64,000 bases of DNA from Brasilonema angustatum HA4187-MV1 (lineage in GTDB: Bacteria; Cyanobacteriota; Cyanobacteriia; Cyanobacteriales; Nostocaceae). Positions 37,008-44,332 of the stretch are shown here, piece after piece (the first letter of the stretch is position 1; every line of letters starts with the position of its first letter). The notes beneath the pieces are model-generated. The model did not search any database, was not told the DNA's origin, and saw nothing but the letters and a program-made list of their open reading frames with translations. The position numbers and the translations under genes were made by a program. Location: assembly GCA_019359695.1 (NCBI GenBank), contig JAHHGV010000019.1, positions 1-64,000 on the forward strand, written 5' to 3'.

Positions 37008-37128
37008 GACATTAATTTGTTAACGGCTGTCAGGAGTGACCCGACGACATTAATTTGTTAAGACGACAGATAATATGTTAATAACGACATTAATCTGTTA
37101 ACGACGACAAATAATGTGTTATTCGACA
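37008..37128. repeat. CAST transposon end with five TnsB-type sites
   Basis: Five related 16-17-bp motifs of the form GACAttAATnTGTTAA start at 37008, 37046, 37065, 37086 and 37106. The last four are spaced 19-21 bp apart, about two DNA turns. Read inward from 37128 the terminus is TGTCGAATAACACATTATTT. The arrangement resembles the array of TnsB-binding repeats in ShCAST ends. The opposite transposon end was not found in the window. Confidence 0.88.
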
Positions 37129-37136
37129 TCTATCAA

Positions 37137-37210
37137 TCGGAGCGGCGGGATTCGAACCCACGACCTCCACTACCCCAAAGTGGCGCGCTACCAAGCTGCG
37201 CTACGCCCCG
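37137..37210 (-). tRNA. tRNA-Pro (GGG anticodon)
   Basis: 74 nt. Acceptor stem CGGGGCG / CGCTCCG with one G-U pair. D arm GCGC-AGCTTGGTA-GCGC. Anticodon stem CCACT / AGTGG with loop TTGGGGT, giving anticodon GGG. T arm GTGGG-TTCGAAT-CCCGC. CCA is not encoded. Its D-stem and anticodon arm contain the 14-nt homing protospacer. The CAST end lies 8 bp beyond its 3' end, so the gene itself is left intact. Confidence 0.97.
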
Positions 37211-37262
37211 CAGTCAACTTTCCAACCATAACATCAAAAACCACAAATATCAAGGTCTAGAT

Positions 37263-37628
37263 TTAAAAAACTTTGAGCATCTCGGAGGCTTTCAACAAAC
37301 CAGCAACAGCGGAATCATCCCATTTACCTTCTGCACAACGCCCTGTTTTCACGATAAAACGCAGACTATAGGCATAAGGATAACCTTCCACTTCCATCCA
37401 TAATAAATCGCTTTCAGCTTCACAGCTAATCTTTTCCTCATCCATTAATTCAGTTGCAATTTGCCGAATGGTGTCTGCTAGTTGCGTTAGTAGCCGACAA
37501 AAATCATTCAATTCAGCTTCAGTTAACTCGATCGCCCAATCATCTGTACCCACTAAACCTTTGAACTCTGGCGCTGCTGGGTTCCAGCCGATACGCCAAC
37601 CAAGTCCACTTTTGAGAACACGTTCCAT
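37263..37628 (-). CDS. DUF1818 family protein
   Basis: 121 residues. It starts MERVLKSGLGWRIGWNPAAP and contains DWAIELTEAELNDFCRLLTQ and LLWMEVEGYPYAYSLRFIV. This is a conserved cyanobacterial family of unknown function. No membrane segment or catalytic motif is visible. It lies next to tRNA-Pro, outside the CAST, so it probably marks the original chromosomal neighbourhood of the insertion site. Confidence 0.88.
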   Translation of the reverse strand: MERVLKSGLGWRIGWNPAAPEFKGLVGTDDWAIELTEAELNDFCRLLTQLADTIRQIATELMDEEKISCEAESDLLWMEVEGYPYAYSLRFIVKTGRCAEGKWDDSAVAGLLKASEMLKVF

Positions 37629-38062
37629 AAAAAAGTTTTGAGTTGAACTGTTCGTTCTAAGAAATTTTTCTTAAAACATAGCAGAACTGTTACCCACTGG
37701 TGCGGAAATTGCACAACAAGAACACCAACGCGCTGAACTCAGATCTTGCAGCAGTATCAACAACGAGGCAGAGCCTCGACATCTCGTTCCCAGGCTGAGC
37801 CTGGGAACGAGGGTTGGGAGGCGGAGCCTCCTGATTATTGAGAATGGTGAGCCAGCGCGGTCTTGGGGGTTTCCCCCATGAGCGACTGGCGAACCCGGAG
37901 GGTGCAAGATCTCAGTTTTAACGGACTTGATCTATTAGCCTTTGATCAGTTGTGAGATTCTCTAATTTCCTTCCTCTGCGTCACGCGCTTGTGCTACAAG
38001 TCGGGAAACCCCCTGTTAGCAGCTGGCTCCTCTGCGTTCTGGTGCGGTTCAATTCTCACAAA
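37629..38062. repeat. Repeat-rich intergenic region
   Basis: A 14-bp perfect palindrome (CTCGTTCCCAGGCT / AGCCTGGGAACGAG) lies at 37783-37811. It is flanked by smaller palindromes CGAGGCAGAGCCTCG and GGAGGCGGAGCCTCC. Modules TGGCGAACCCGGAGGGTGCA near 37889 and GTGCTACAAGTCGGGAAACC near 37991 belong to the short GC-rich repeats also seen at 4214-4735 and 18095-18139. AAATCAAACCGGATTCCTAT at 38060-38079 recurs at 42735-42754. No gene is seen. Confidence 0.7.
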
Positions 38063-39196
38063 TCAAACCGGATTCCTATAGTTCGCAAAAAGCTTCAAAA
38101 CTTTGTTGTCGAATGTTGTGGAAAGTTTTGAAGCAACAACACTTGTTGGAACCCAGTCAAAAGATTGTGACAAACCAAGTTCCCTCCAAAGAACACTCTC
38201 TGTAGTGATGCTTGGGTTTTCCAGTTCTTGCACGACGAGAACTTTTCCTGAAATACGATGATGGGTGATATTGTGTGAAAATTTGCTAGACAGTTCCAAA
38301 AATTGAAGATGTTGCAGAGATTGAAGAACCTGCTTGACTTCTGAAGCTTCAGTTGCAGAGATTAATGGAAACCCGACAGTGTTGGAGAGAAATCCTTTTG
38401 TTCTGTGGACTATCGCCACTGTATCTGTCGCCTTCCTCCAAAAGACCAAAGCAAACAACTCCACATCCACCGTATCACGCCGTGGTTTTTTGGGAGGACA
38501 AATTTCAACACAATTGCGTGCAAAAGCCAAACACTCTTTCTGTATTGGACACAAAAGACACAGAGGTTTCGATTTACGACAAACAGTAGCTCCTAACTCC
38601 ATTATTGCTTGGTTAAAGTCACCAGGACGTTCCTCAGGAATCATCTGATCTACATGAGTTTGAATTGCTGATTTTCCAGAAGAACTCCACACATCCTCAG
38701 ATAAACCAAGCAAACGACTCACAACTCGCACAACATTACCATCAACACAGGCAACTTTTTCATTGAAGCAAATACTTGCAATCACAGACGCCGTGTAAGA
38801 TCCACAGCCAGGAATTTTCAACCACTCATAGTATGATTGTGGAAAACGACCTTCCAACTCCTCAACAATAAACTTTGCACCTTTGTTTAAGTTACGGGCA
38901 CGAGCATAATAGCCTAATCCTGACCAAAGTTGACGCAATATCTCTTCATCACAACTGGCAAGATCATAAACAGTAGGAAGGTGCTTAACAAATTCTGAGA
39001 ACTTTGGCACAACCACAGCCAGAGTTGTTTGTTGACTCATCACCTCACATATCCAGGTGTGATAGATGTTGATTTTCTGACGCCAAGGCAATGGTCTGCA
39101 ATGGCGATCGTACCACGCAAGGAGTTTCTGGGCACATTGATTCACTGTCCAACCTTTGTTCAGTCCAAAATAAATCCTACCAATGTCAAAACCCAT
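38063..39196 (-). CDS. mutY: A/G-specific adenine glycosylase
   Basis: 377 residues. The helix-hairpin-helix region reads LKIPGCGSYTASVIASI, followed by the catalytic Asp in VACVDGNVVRV. The catalytic Glu is in ICEVMSQQTTLA. The iron-sulfur cluster ligands are visible in CRKSKPLCLLCPIQKEC. A NUDIX-like C-terminal domain starts near residue 245 and recognises 8-oxo-G. MutY removes adenine paired with 8-oxo-guanine. The first ~17 residues are less conserved, so a later start is possible. Confidence 0.95.
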   Translation of the reverse strand: MGFDIGRIYFGLNKGWTVNQCAQKLLAWYDRHCRPLPWRQKINIYHTWICEVMSQQTTLAVVVPKFSEFVKHLPTVYDLASCDEEILRQLWSGLGYYARARNLNKGAKFIVEELEGRFPQSYYEWLKIPGCGSYTASVIASICFNEKVACVDGNVVRVVSRLLGLSEDVWSSSGKSAIQTHVDQMIPEERPGDFNQAIMELGATVCRKSKPLCLLCPIQKECLAFARNCVEICPPKKPRRDTVDVELFALVFWRKATDTVAIVHRTKGFLSNTVGFPLISATEASEVKQVLQSLQHLQFLELSSKFSHNITHHRISGKVLVVQELENPSITTESVLWRELGLSQSFDWVPTSVVASKLSTTFDNKVLKLFANYRNPV

Positions 39197-39251
39197 CTCA
39201 TAATTGAAATGGGTTTTGTAAAGTTATTTTCTAAAAATGAGAGTTATTGTT

Positions 39252-39356
39252 TTAGAAAAGATTCATGAGAGTGATGACACCAGCGCTGGTGAGCATGACC
39301 AAAGCTCCCATAACTAAAGACTGGTTCAGTTGGTTTGGAGTTTTGGAACCGTTCAT
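39252..39356 (-). CDS. Possible 34-residue single-helix membrane protein
   Basis: MNGSKTPNQLNQSLVMGALV followed by MLTSAGVITLMNLF. A polar N-terminus leads into one hydrophobic helix of about 20 residues. This is the shape of the many small subunits in cyanobacterial photosynthetic complexes. AGGG about 11 bp before the start is a weak ribosome binding site. I do not recognise the sequence as any named subunit. It lies 56 bp upstream of mutY on the same strand. Confidence 0.4.
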   Translation of the reverse strand: MNGSKTPNQLNQSLVMGALVMLTSAGVITLMNLF

Positions 39357-39833
39357 GTGTATATTTCCCTAATTTTAAAGATTTCATTTAGAATATCAGT
39401 TCTGCCATATATATATATAGATATATTGTAAAACTTAAAAATGCTTAACTTAGGTTAACAAACATAGTAGTTGTTACTTAACCAGGACTTAAGCACTGAA
39501 AACCCAAAACCTCGATCCCCCCTAGCCCCCCTTAAAAAGGGGGGGACTCTTAAAAGCCCCCTTTTTAAGGGGGTTGGGGGATCTCTTCTGCGTAAGTCCT
39601 ATTAACTCAAGATAAAGACTTCTGCAAAACTGTCTAAAATGTAGATTTTTATGTAGATTCTTGTAAATAACCTGTTACACATCTCACCTCCCCAGTTCTC
39701 CAGTTCTCCCCACTCCCTCTTGGTAAAGGTTACCGAACATGGTGTGTACTTAATTCCGACCGATGTATGTGCCTTTGTGGTGTAAAATTAAATTTAACTA
39801 AGCAAAAAAACTCATTGGACTGGAGAAGAATTT
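39357..39833. other. Intergenic region upstream of cysH, with MITE
   Basis: Contains an AT-rich stretch with a TATATATATAGATATAT run (39408-39427), the second MITE copy (39484-39600) and about 230 bp before cysH. No gene is seen. The cysH promoter should lie in the last 150 bp, but no clear consensus was recognised. Confidence 0.5.
39484..39600. mobile_element. MITE-like element, copy 2
   Basis: 117 bp with terminal inverted repeats AGGACTTAAGC / GCGTAAGTCCT (one mismatch). The internal CCCCCCTTAAAAAGGGGG hairpins match the element at 18050-18210 but lack its nested insert. No coding region. Mobility would depend on a transposase encoded elsewhere. Confidence 0.85.
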
Positions 39834-40559
39834 ATGACTGTTTCACCAGCAACTAGACCCGAAACCCCTGCTTTTGACCTAGACCAACTCAATCAGAAAT
39901 TTGAAACCGCTCATCCGAGAGATATACTGGCGTGGTCTGCAGAAAATATTTCAACTGGACTAGTGCAAACCAGCGCCTTTAACGTAGATGACATCATCAT
40001 TACGCATATCCTCTACGTTGATCTCAAACACCCAGTCCCAGTGATATTCCTCGACACGCTGTACCACTTCCCCCAAACTCTAGAACTGGTTGCTAAAATC
40101 AAAGAACTTTACAATTTAGACTTGAAAGTTTACAAAACCCCAGATGTAGACACTCGCGAAGCCTTTGCAGCAAAATATGGTGAAGCACTTTGGGATACAG
40201 ATATTGCGAAATTCCACGAAGTCACGAAAATCGAACCATTGCAACGAGGTATAGCGGAACTCAATACCGTCGCTTGGATTACCGGACGTCGTCGCGATCA
40301 AGCTGTCACCCGTGCTAATATGCCCGTATTTGAACTTGACAGCAACAACCGTTTAAAAATCAATCCTTTAGCTAACTGGACACGCAAACAAAGCTGGGAA
40401 TATGTCGCTGAACACGGCGTCATCTACAATCCCCTGCACGACCAAGGTTATCCCAGTATTGGCGATGAACCCATCACAACCAAAGTAGGCGAAGGCGAAG
40501 ATGAACGCGCTGGACGTTGGCGGGGAACTGGTAAGACTGAGTGTGGAATCCATATTTAA
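39834..40559 (+). CDS. cysH: Phosphoadenylyl-sulfate reductase
   Basis: 241 residues. SAFNVDDIIITHIL and the WITGRRRDQAVTR segment line the PAPS-binding site, and the redox cysteine is in the C-terminal TECGIHI. The paired CC motifs that bind a 4Fe-4S cluster in APS-type reductases are absent, so the thioredoxin-dependent PAPS type is favoured. The enzyme makes sulfite in assimilatory sulfate reduction. GGAGAAG precedes the ATG by 7 bp. It stands alone here. Confidence 0.93.
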   Translation: MTVSPATRPETPAFDLDQLNQKFETAHPRDILAWSAENISTGLVQTSAFNVDDIIITHILYVDLKHPVPVIFLDTLYHFPQTLELVAKIKELYNLDLKVYKTPDVDTREAFAAKYGEALWDTDIAKFHEVTKIEPLQRGIAELNTVAWITGRRRDQAVTRANMPVFELDSNNRLKINPLANWTRKQSWEYVAEHGVIYNPLHDQGYPSIGDEPITTKVGEGEDERAGRWRGTGKTECGIHI

Positions 40560-40871
40560 CAAGATGGGAAGATGAGGTGATGGGGGAAAAGAAGAATTTC
40601 CCCTAACTCTTCCTCCTCGCCGTTTGTTTTCCTCTGCTTACTCTGCGCCTAGTGCGGTTAGATAAAACAATTTGTCCGCAAGTTTAGCGAGTATTTTGGT
40701 TAAAAAGCTGTTCCAAAGCTGCTAATTCAGTTTGTGTTGCTGCATCAATTGGTGGTAAAGGTCGTTGCATGATTGAATAGAGCGATGTCTACGACAAGCC
40801 GCTTTGCGTCTAGGCTACTGCACTTTTGTAGCTTGTAAACCCCACTCTCACCGACGCTCTCCAATGTCGAG
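40560..40871. other. Intergenic region, no clear gene
   Basis: 312 bp. A minus-strand frame of 28 residues at 40684-40770 (MQRPLPPIDAATQTELAALE then QLFNQNTR) has coding-like composition but no recognised family. It may be a fragment. Nothing else is seen. Confidence 0.4.
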
Positions 40872-41561
40872 TCAATCTTCTGGTACAGCTTTGCATAGCG
40901 TGTTAAGTCCGCCAAATCCTTTATCCTCATCTTTCGGTTTAGGGAACTTCAATCTAAAAACTGCTTTGTTGGTGTGAAGTGCTACACCCAAAATCCCAGC
41001 TACTAGTGTTCCCCAAACAGTTATCGGCTCAGGAACCGCAGTTACCTGAACTGCATTCGTACTTGCATCTAGTAATTGAGGATAATCTCCTGCAATATTC
41101 TGGTAAAGATAATAAGTGGATCCTCCTCCAAAGATGAAGCTACCGTCAGGAAGCTCAACATTGCTGAGAAAACCATCACCTGCACCACTACCAGTACCAA
41201 AATCAAAAGCACCGAAGAAATTGCGCGTCTTCGTGTCAAAGTTAAACGCTAAAAACTGATTCCTGGATACACTATTAACAACCTCGTTGTTAGTGACAAT
41301 TAACTCTGAATTGGGATTGAAAACAGAAAGAGATAATGACTGCAAGGCGTTTGTCGGTCCCGCGCCACTTTCAGAAATTACTTCTGGGGCAGTAGTTTCA
41401 TCGTAGCTAAACGAGCCAGAAGCCGAATAACCAGCATTACCCTTCCAGCTAAATCTAAAATCAGCAGCTTTCGCTAGATCAGTAGAAGCAATGGTGGTAA
41501 CCGCACACAGTGTCAAACCAGTCGCTACTTGCGCTACCACTTGGACAAAAATACTTTTCAT
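40872..41561 (-). CDS. PEP-CTERM sorted secreted protein
   Basis: 229 residues. A signal peptide covers about residues 1-33 (ending TDLAKAA). The body is Gly/Ser/Asn-rich, like other cyanobacterial PEP-CTERM proteins. The sorting signal is VPEPITVWGTLVAGILGVAL followed by basic residues. These proteins are cleaved by exosortase and sent to the surface. Unusually, another ~25 residues (from FPKPKDEDKGFGG) follow the basic stretch, where family members normally end. A 3' frameshift or stop-loss is possible. Confidence 0.85.
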   Translation of the reverse strand: MKSIFVQVVAQVATGLTLCAVTTIASTDLAKAADFRFSWKGNAGYSASGSFSYDETTAPEVISESGAGPTNALQSLSLSVFNPNSELIVTNNEVVNSVSRNQFLAFNFDTKTRNFFGAFDFGTGSGAGDGFLSNVELPDGSFIFGGGSTYYLYQNIAGDYPQLLDASTNAVQVTAVPEPITVWGTLVAGILGVALHTNKAVFRLKFPKPKDEDKGFGGLNTLCKAVPED

Positions 41562-41701
41562 TTATTTTAATAGTTTCCTTGAAATTACAGTGTGCTGGAA
41601 TTATATTTCGTTAATGCTTTTGAAAAGATCCACCGATAACAATACAGTTAATTGTCAATGCTGTAAAGTCAGTAGACCGAAAAGTTCTGCGATCAGCCGA
41701 T

Positions 41702-41731
41702 AGCGTTTGCGCAGCGTCCCTCTTAGGGACT
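41702..41731 (+). repeat. Dispersed repeat, copy 3
   Basis: AGCGTTTGCGCAGCGTCCCT followed by CTTAGGGACT. It matches 19663-19691 with a few changes, two of them compensatory in the CCCTcttAGGG palindrome. It lies between the PEP-CTERM and HEAT-repeat genes. Confidence 0.75.
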
Positions 41732-41798
41732 AGCGTGACGTTATTCATAGGCTTGACGCTGAGTCCTGATCTCCCTACGTACAAGAAGCCTTTGCTAG

Positions 41799-42635
41799 TC
41801 AATGTTTGGGTTGACAGCTAGTTATCGCCTCTTCCAATAACTTACTATCCATATCCCACCATTCTTGTAACTCAATCAAAACTGGATAAAGTGTTGCATC
41901 TTCTATTTCTTTTGCTGCTTCAACAGGTAATCTGCCCACGCAGCCACAGGAGAGTTCTGCTATTAATGGATTAATGACTCGCTCATCTTTTCTAATCGCT
42001 AAACCCAACAATGCTTCTCCACGAATTTCAGCGATGGTGTCTTCTTCCCCTATCTCCAGAATCACACGTTGAAATAAAGCATCTCGAATGGCTTGCGTGT
42101 TAGTTTCTATTAGAGAACCCAAACCAAAAGTTGCCCAATTCCTGATATCTTCATCCTCATCACAAGATAAATCAATCAGTGCCTGAATTGCCAAGTTGTC
42201 TTGTTGGCAACTCAAGCCATGAACAATGCCAAGCCGAACATCCTTACTAGGATGGCTTTTTAACTTGACTAATGGTACAACACCTCTCGAATCTCCTAAA
42301 TGTCCGAAAGCATATCCAATAGAAGAAAGAACATTTGGGTTTTCTTCACTCTGACATAAATTTAAAAGAATTTCACCGCATTCTTTTGGGAAACTTCTTT
42401 CTGGTATTCCTAAATATCCTAATATATCAACTCCTAAACCTCTTTCCTCTGGATTTTGACTTTCACACAATTGTGATGCGGCTTCAAATTCCTCATAGCT
42501 ACCACGCGATCGCAAAATCCACACTAAATCCCAATAACTCTCATTCTCTTCTTCAGTTAGTGCTAATTTGACTAACTCTTTTGTACTTCTTAGGTCATTT
42601 CTTAAGCTTTCAAAATAATTATTATTTGCGCTCAT
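41799..42635 (-). CDS. HEAT-repeat protein
   Basis: 278 residues built of HEAT-like helical repeats, for example ERGLGVDILGYLGIPERSFP, VLSSIGYAFGHLGDSRGVVP and DIRNWATFGLGSLIETNTQA. Such proteins are scaffolds, and some act on phycobilin lyases or as immunity-type proteins. No catalytic residue is visible. A cluster of acidic residues lies in the middle repeats. Function cannot be given. Confidence 0.75.
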   Translation of the reverse strand: MSANNNYFESLRNDLRSTKELVKLALTEEENESYWDLVWILRSRGSYEEFEAASQLCESQNPEERGLGVDILGYLGIPERSFPKECGEILLNLCQSEENPNVLSSIGYAFGHLGDSRGVVPLVKLKSHPSKDVRLGIVHGLSCQQDNLAIQALIDLSCDEDEDIRNWATFGLGSLIETNTQAIRDALFQRVILEIGEEDTIAEIRGEALLGLAIRKDERVINPLIAELSCGCVGRLPVEAAKEIEDATLYPVLIELQEWWDMDSKLLEEAITSCQPKH

Positions 42636-42694
42636 ATAGGACTCCTATTTGATTTTTGAAAAAAAACTCCGTACACCTTTATTGCTTCTTCCCT

Positions 42695-42718
42695 GTTAAG
42701 CGTTAAGCGTTAAGCGTT
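42695..42718. repeat. GTTAAGC heptamer tandem repeat
   Basis: Three copies of the 7-bp unit GTTAAGC followed by GTTCCCTGT. Related units recur at 62210-62258. This is a short tandem repeat typical of heterocystous cyanobacteria. Downstream at 42735-42754 is the AAATCAAACCGGATTCCTAT sequence shared with 38060-38079. Confidence 0.8.
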
Positions 42719-42906
42719 CCCTGTCCTGACGAGTTAGTTCACCAAATCAAACCGGATTCCTATACCAGATTTTATTCCTGTATATATCACCAATACTTAT
42801 CGGCATAAAGGTAAACTGTTGGGTAAGCGTTCTAATTTGATAGGCAGATTGGTCGTCATTTTTCAATAATAAAATATTAGACAAATCACCATAACAAAGG
42901 ACAACT

Positions 42907-44160
42907 ATGATTAAAATCCTCCACCTATCCGATATCCACATGGGAAGCGGATTCTCCCACGGACGAATTCATCCTGAAACAGGATTGAATACACGCTTAG
43001 AGGATTTTGTCAATACTCTATCTCGATGTATTGACCGAGCGTTGGCAGAACCAGTAGATTTGGTTTTATTTGGCGGTGATGCTTTCCCCGATGCGACACC
43101 GCCGCCGTATGTACAAGAAGCGTTTGCTGGTCAGTTTCGCCGCCTTGTCGATGCAAATATCCCTACAGTCCTGTTGGTAGGAAACCACGACCAACACACC
43201 CAAGGACAGGGTGGAGCCAGTCTATGTATTTACCGTGCTTTAGGAGTTCCGGGAGTTGTTGTTGGTGATACCTTAACCACTCATCGCATCCAAACCCGCA
43301 ATGGAAGCGTGCAGATTATCACCCTTCCTTGGCTCACCCGTTCCACACTAATGACTCGCCAGGAAACAGAAGGTTTTTCTTTGGCGGAAGTCAACCAACT
43401 GCTGACTGAACGTCTGCGGGTTGTTCTAGAAGGAGAAACTCGCCGCCTTGACCCCAATGTGCCAACTGTTCTTTTGGGTCATTTGATGATGGATAATGCA
43501 AATTTGGGAGCTGAGCGTTTTCTGGCAGTTGGTAAAGGCTTTACACTTCCCTTATCTTTACTGACGCGACCTTGCTTTGATTACGTAGGCTTAGGACACG
43601 TTCATCGCCATCAAAACCTGAATAAATCTAATAACCCTCCCGTGATTTATCCAGGGAGTATTGAGCGGGTGGACTTCAGCGAAGAGAAAGAGGACAAAGG
43701 CTACGTTATGGTAGAACTGGAGAAAGGTCGTGTTCAGTGGGAATTTTGTCCTTTACCAGTGCGAACTTTCCATACAATTGAGGTAGATGTTTCTAAAACT
43801 GAAGATCCGCAGGCGGCGATCATGAAAGCTTTAGCGAAGCGTGATATCCAAGATGCTGTTGTGCGGCTCATTTACAAACTTCGCTCTGAGCAATTAGATT
43901 TAATTGATAGCGCCTCGCTGCATACTGCTTTAACTCCTGCGCATACCTACACCATTCAACCAGAATTGGTTAGTCAGTTAGCTCGACCCCGTGTTCCAGA
44001 ATTAAGCGCGAGTAATAGCATCGACCCGATAGAAGCGCTAAGAACTTACTTGGACAACCGCGAAGACCTCAAGGACATAGCCGCATCAATGCTGGAAGCA
44101 GCGCACAACTTGCTAGCAGATGATATGGAAGTTTTGCTCGGATCAGCTACTCAGGAATAA
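42907..44160 (+). CDS. sbcD: DNA repair exonuclease subunit SbcD-like
   Basis: 417 residues. The metallophosphoesterase motifs are in order: LHLSDIHMG, LFGGDAFPD, LLVGNHDQH, LLGHLMMD and YVGLGHVHRHQ. These bind the two Mn ions of the Mre11/SbcD nuclease. The C-terminal part forms the capping domain. SbcD works with the SbcC ATPase on DNA ends and hairpins, and no sbcC is present next to it. Confidence 0.9.
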   Translation: MIKILHLSDIHMGSGFSHGRIHPETGLNTRLEDFVNTLSRCIDRALAEPVDLVLFGGDAFPDATPPPYVQEAFAGQFRRLVDANIPTVLLVGNHDQHTQGQGGASLCIYRALGVPGVVVGDTLTTHRIQTRNGSVQIITLPWLTRSTLMTRQETEGFSLAEVNQLLTERLRVVLEGETRRLDPNVPTVLLGHLMMDNANLGAERFLAVGKGFTLPLSLLTRPCFDYVGLGHVHRHQNLNKSNNPPVIYPGSIERVDFSEEKEDKGYVMVELEKGRVQWEFCPLPVRTFHTIEVDVSKTEDPQAAIMKALAKRDIQDAVVRLIYKLRSEQLDLIDSASLHTALTPAHTYTIQPELVSQLARPRVPELSASNSIDPIEALRTYLDNREDLKDIAASMLEAAHNLLADDMEVLLGSATQE

Positions 44161-44332
44161 AAGTATTTAGATTAACTAATTTTTTCTAAGTATAAATGTT
44201 TAGCTACCTCAACTGCAAAATTTAAGGTTAATTGCTGATTAATCTGGGAAAATTGCAATACTCTGAACTTTGTGGTTAATTTTTCTTCTCACAGAGTGAT
44301 GATAAAAAATATAGTAGCCAGGTGGACTTTCT

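Larger units (their letters stand above)
21494..37128 (+). mobile_element. Type V-K CRISPR-associated transposon remnant
   Basis: About 15.6 kb in the usual V-K order: tnsB, tnsC, tniQ, cargo, cas12k, tracrRNA region, CRISPR array, transposon end. The left part is lost at the tnsB junction (21494), so only the array-side end (TGTCGAAT read inward from 37128) can be placed. That end lies 8 bp from the 3' end of tRNA-Pro and 60 bp from the PAM of the homing protospacer. All three transposition genes are damaged, while the targeting components look intact. The remnant should be unable to move by itself. Confidence 0.92.

Noticed and set aside
37137-37210. tRNA-Pro with TGG anticodon
   Set aside because: Folding the 5-bp anticodon stem CCACT/AGTGG gives loop TTGGGGT, so positions 34-36 are GGG.
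40684-40770. 28-residue minus-strand frame MQRPLPPIDAATQTELAALE...
   Set aside because: Coding-like composition but too short, with no known family. It is only mentioned under the intergenic region.
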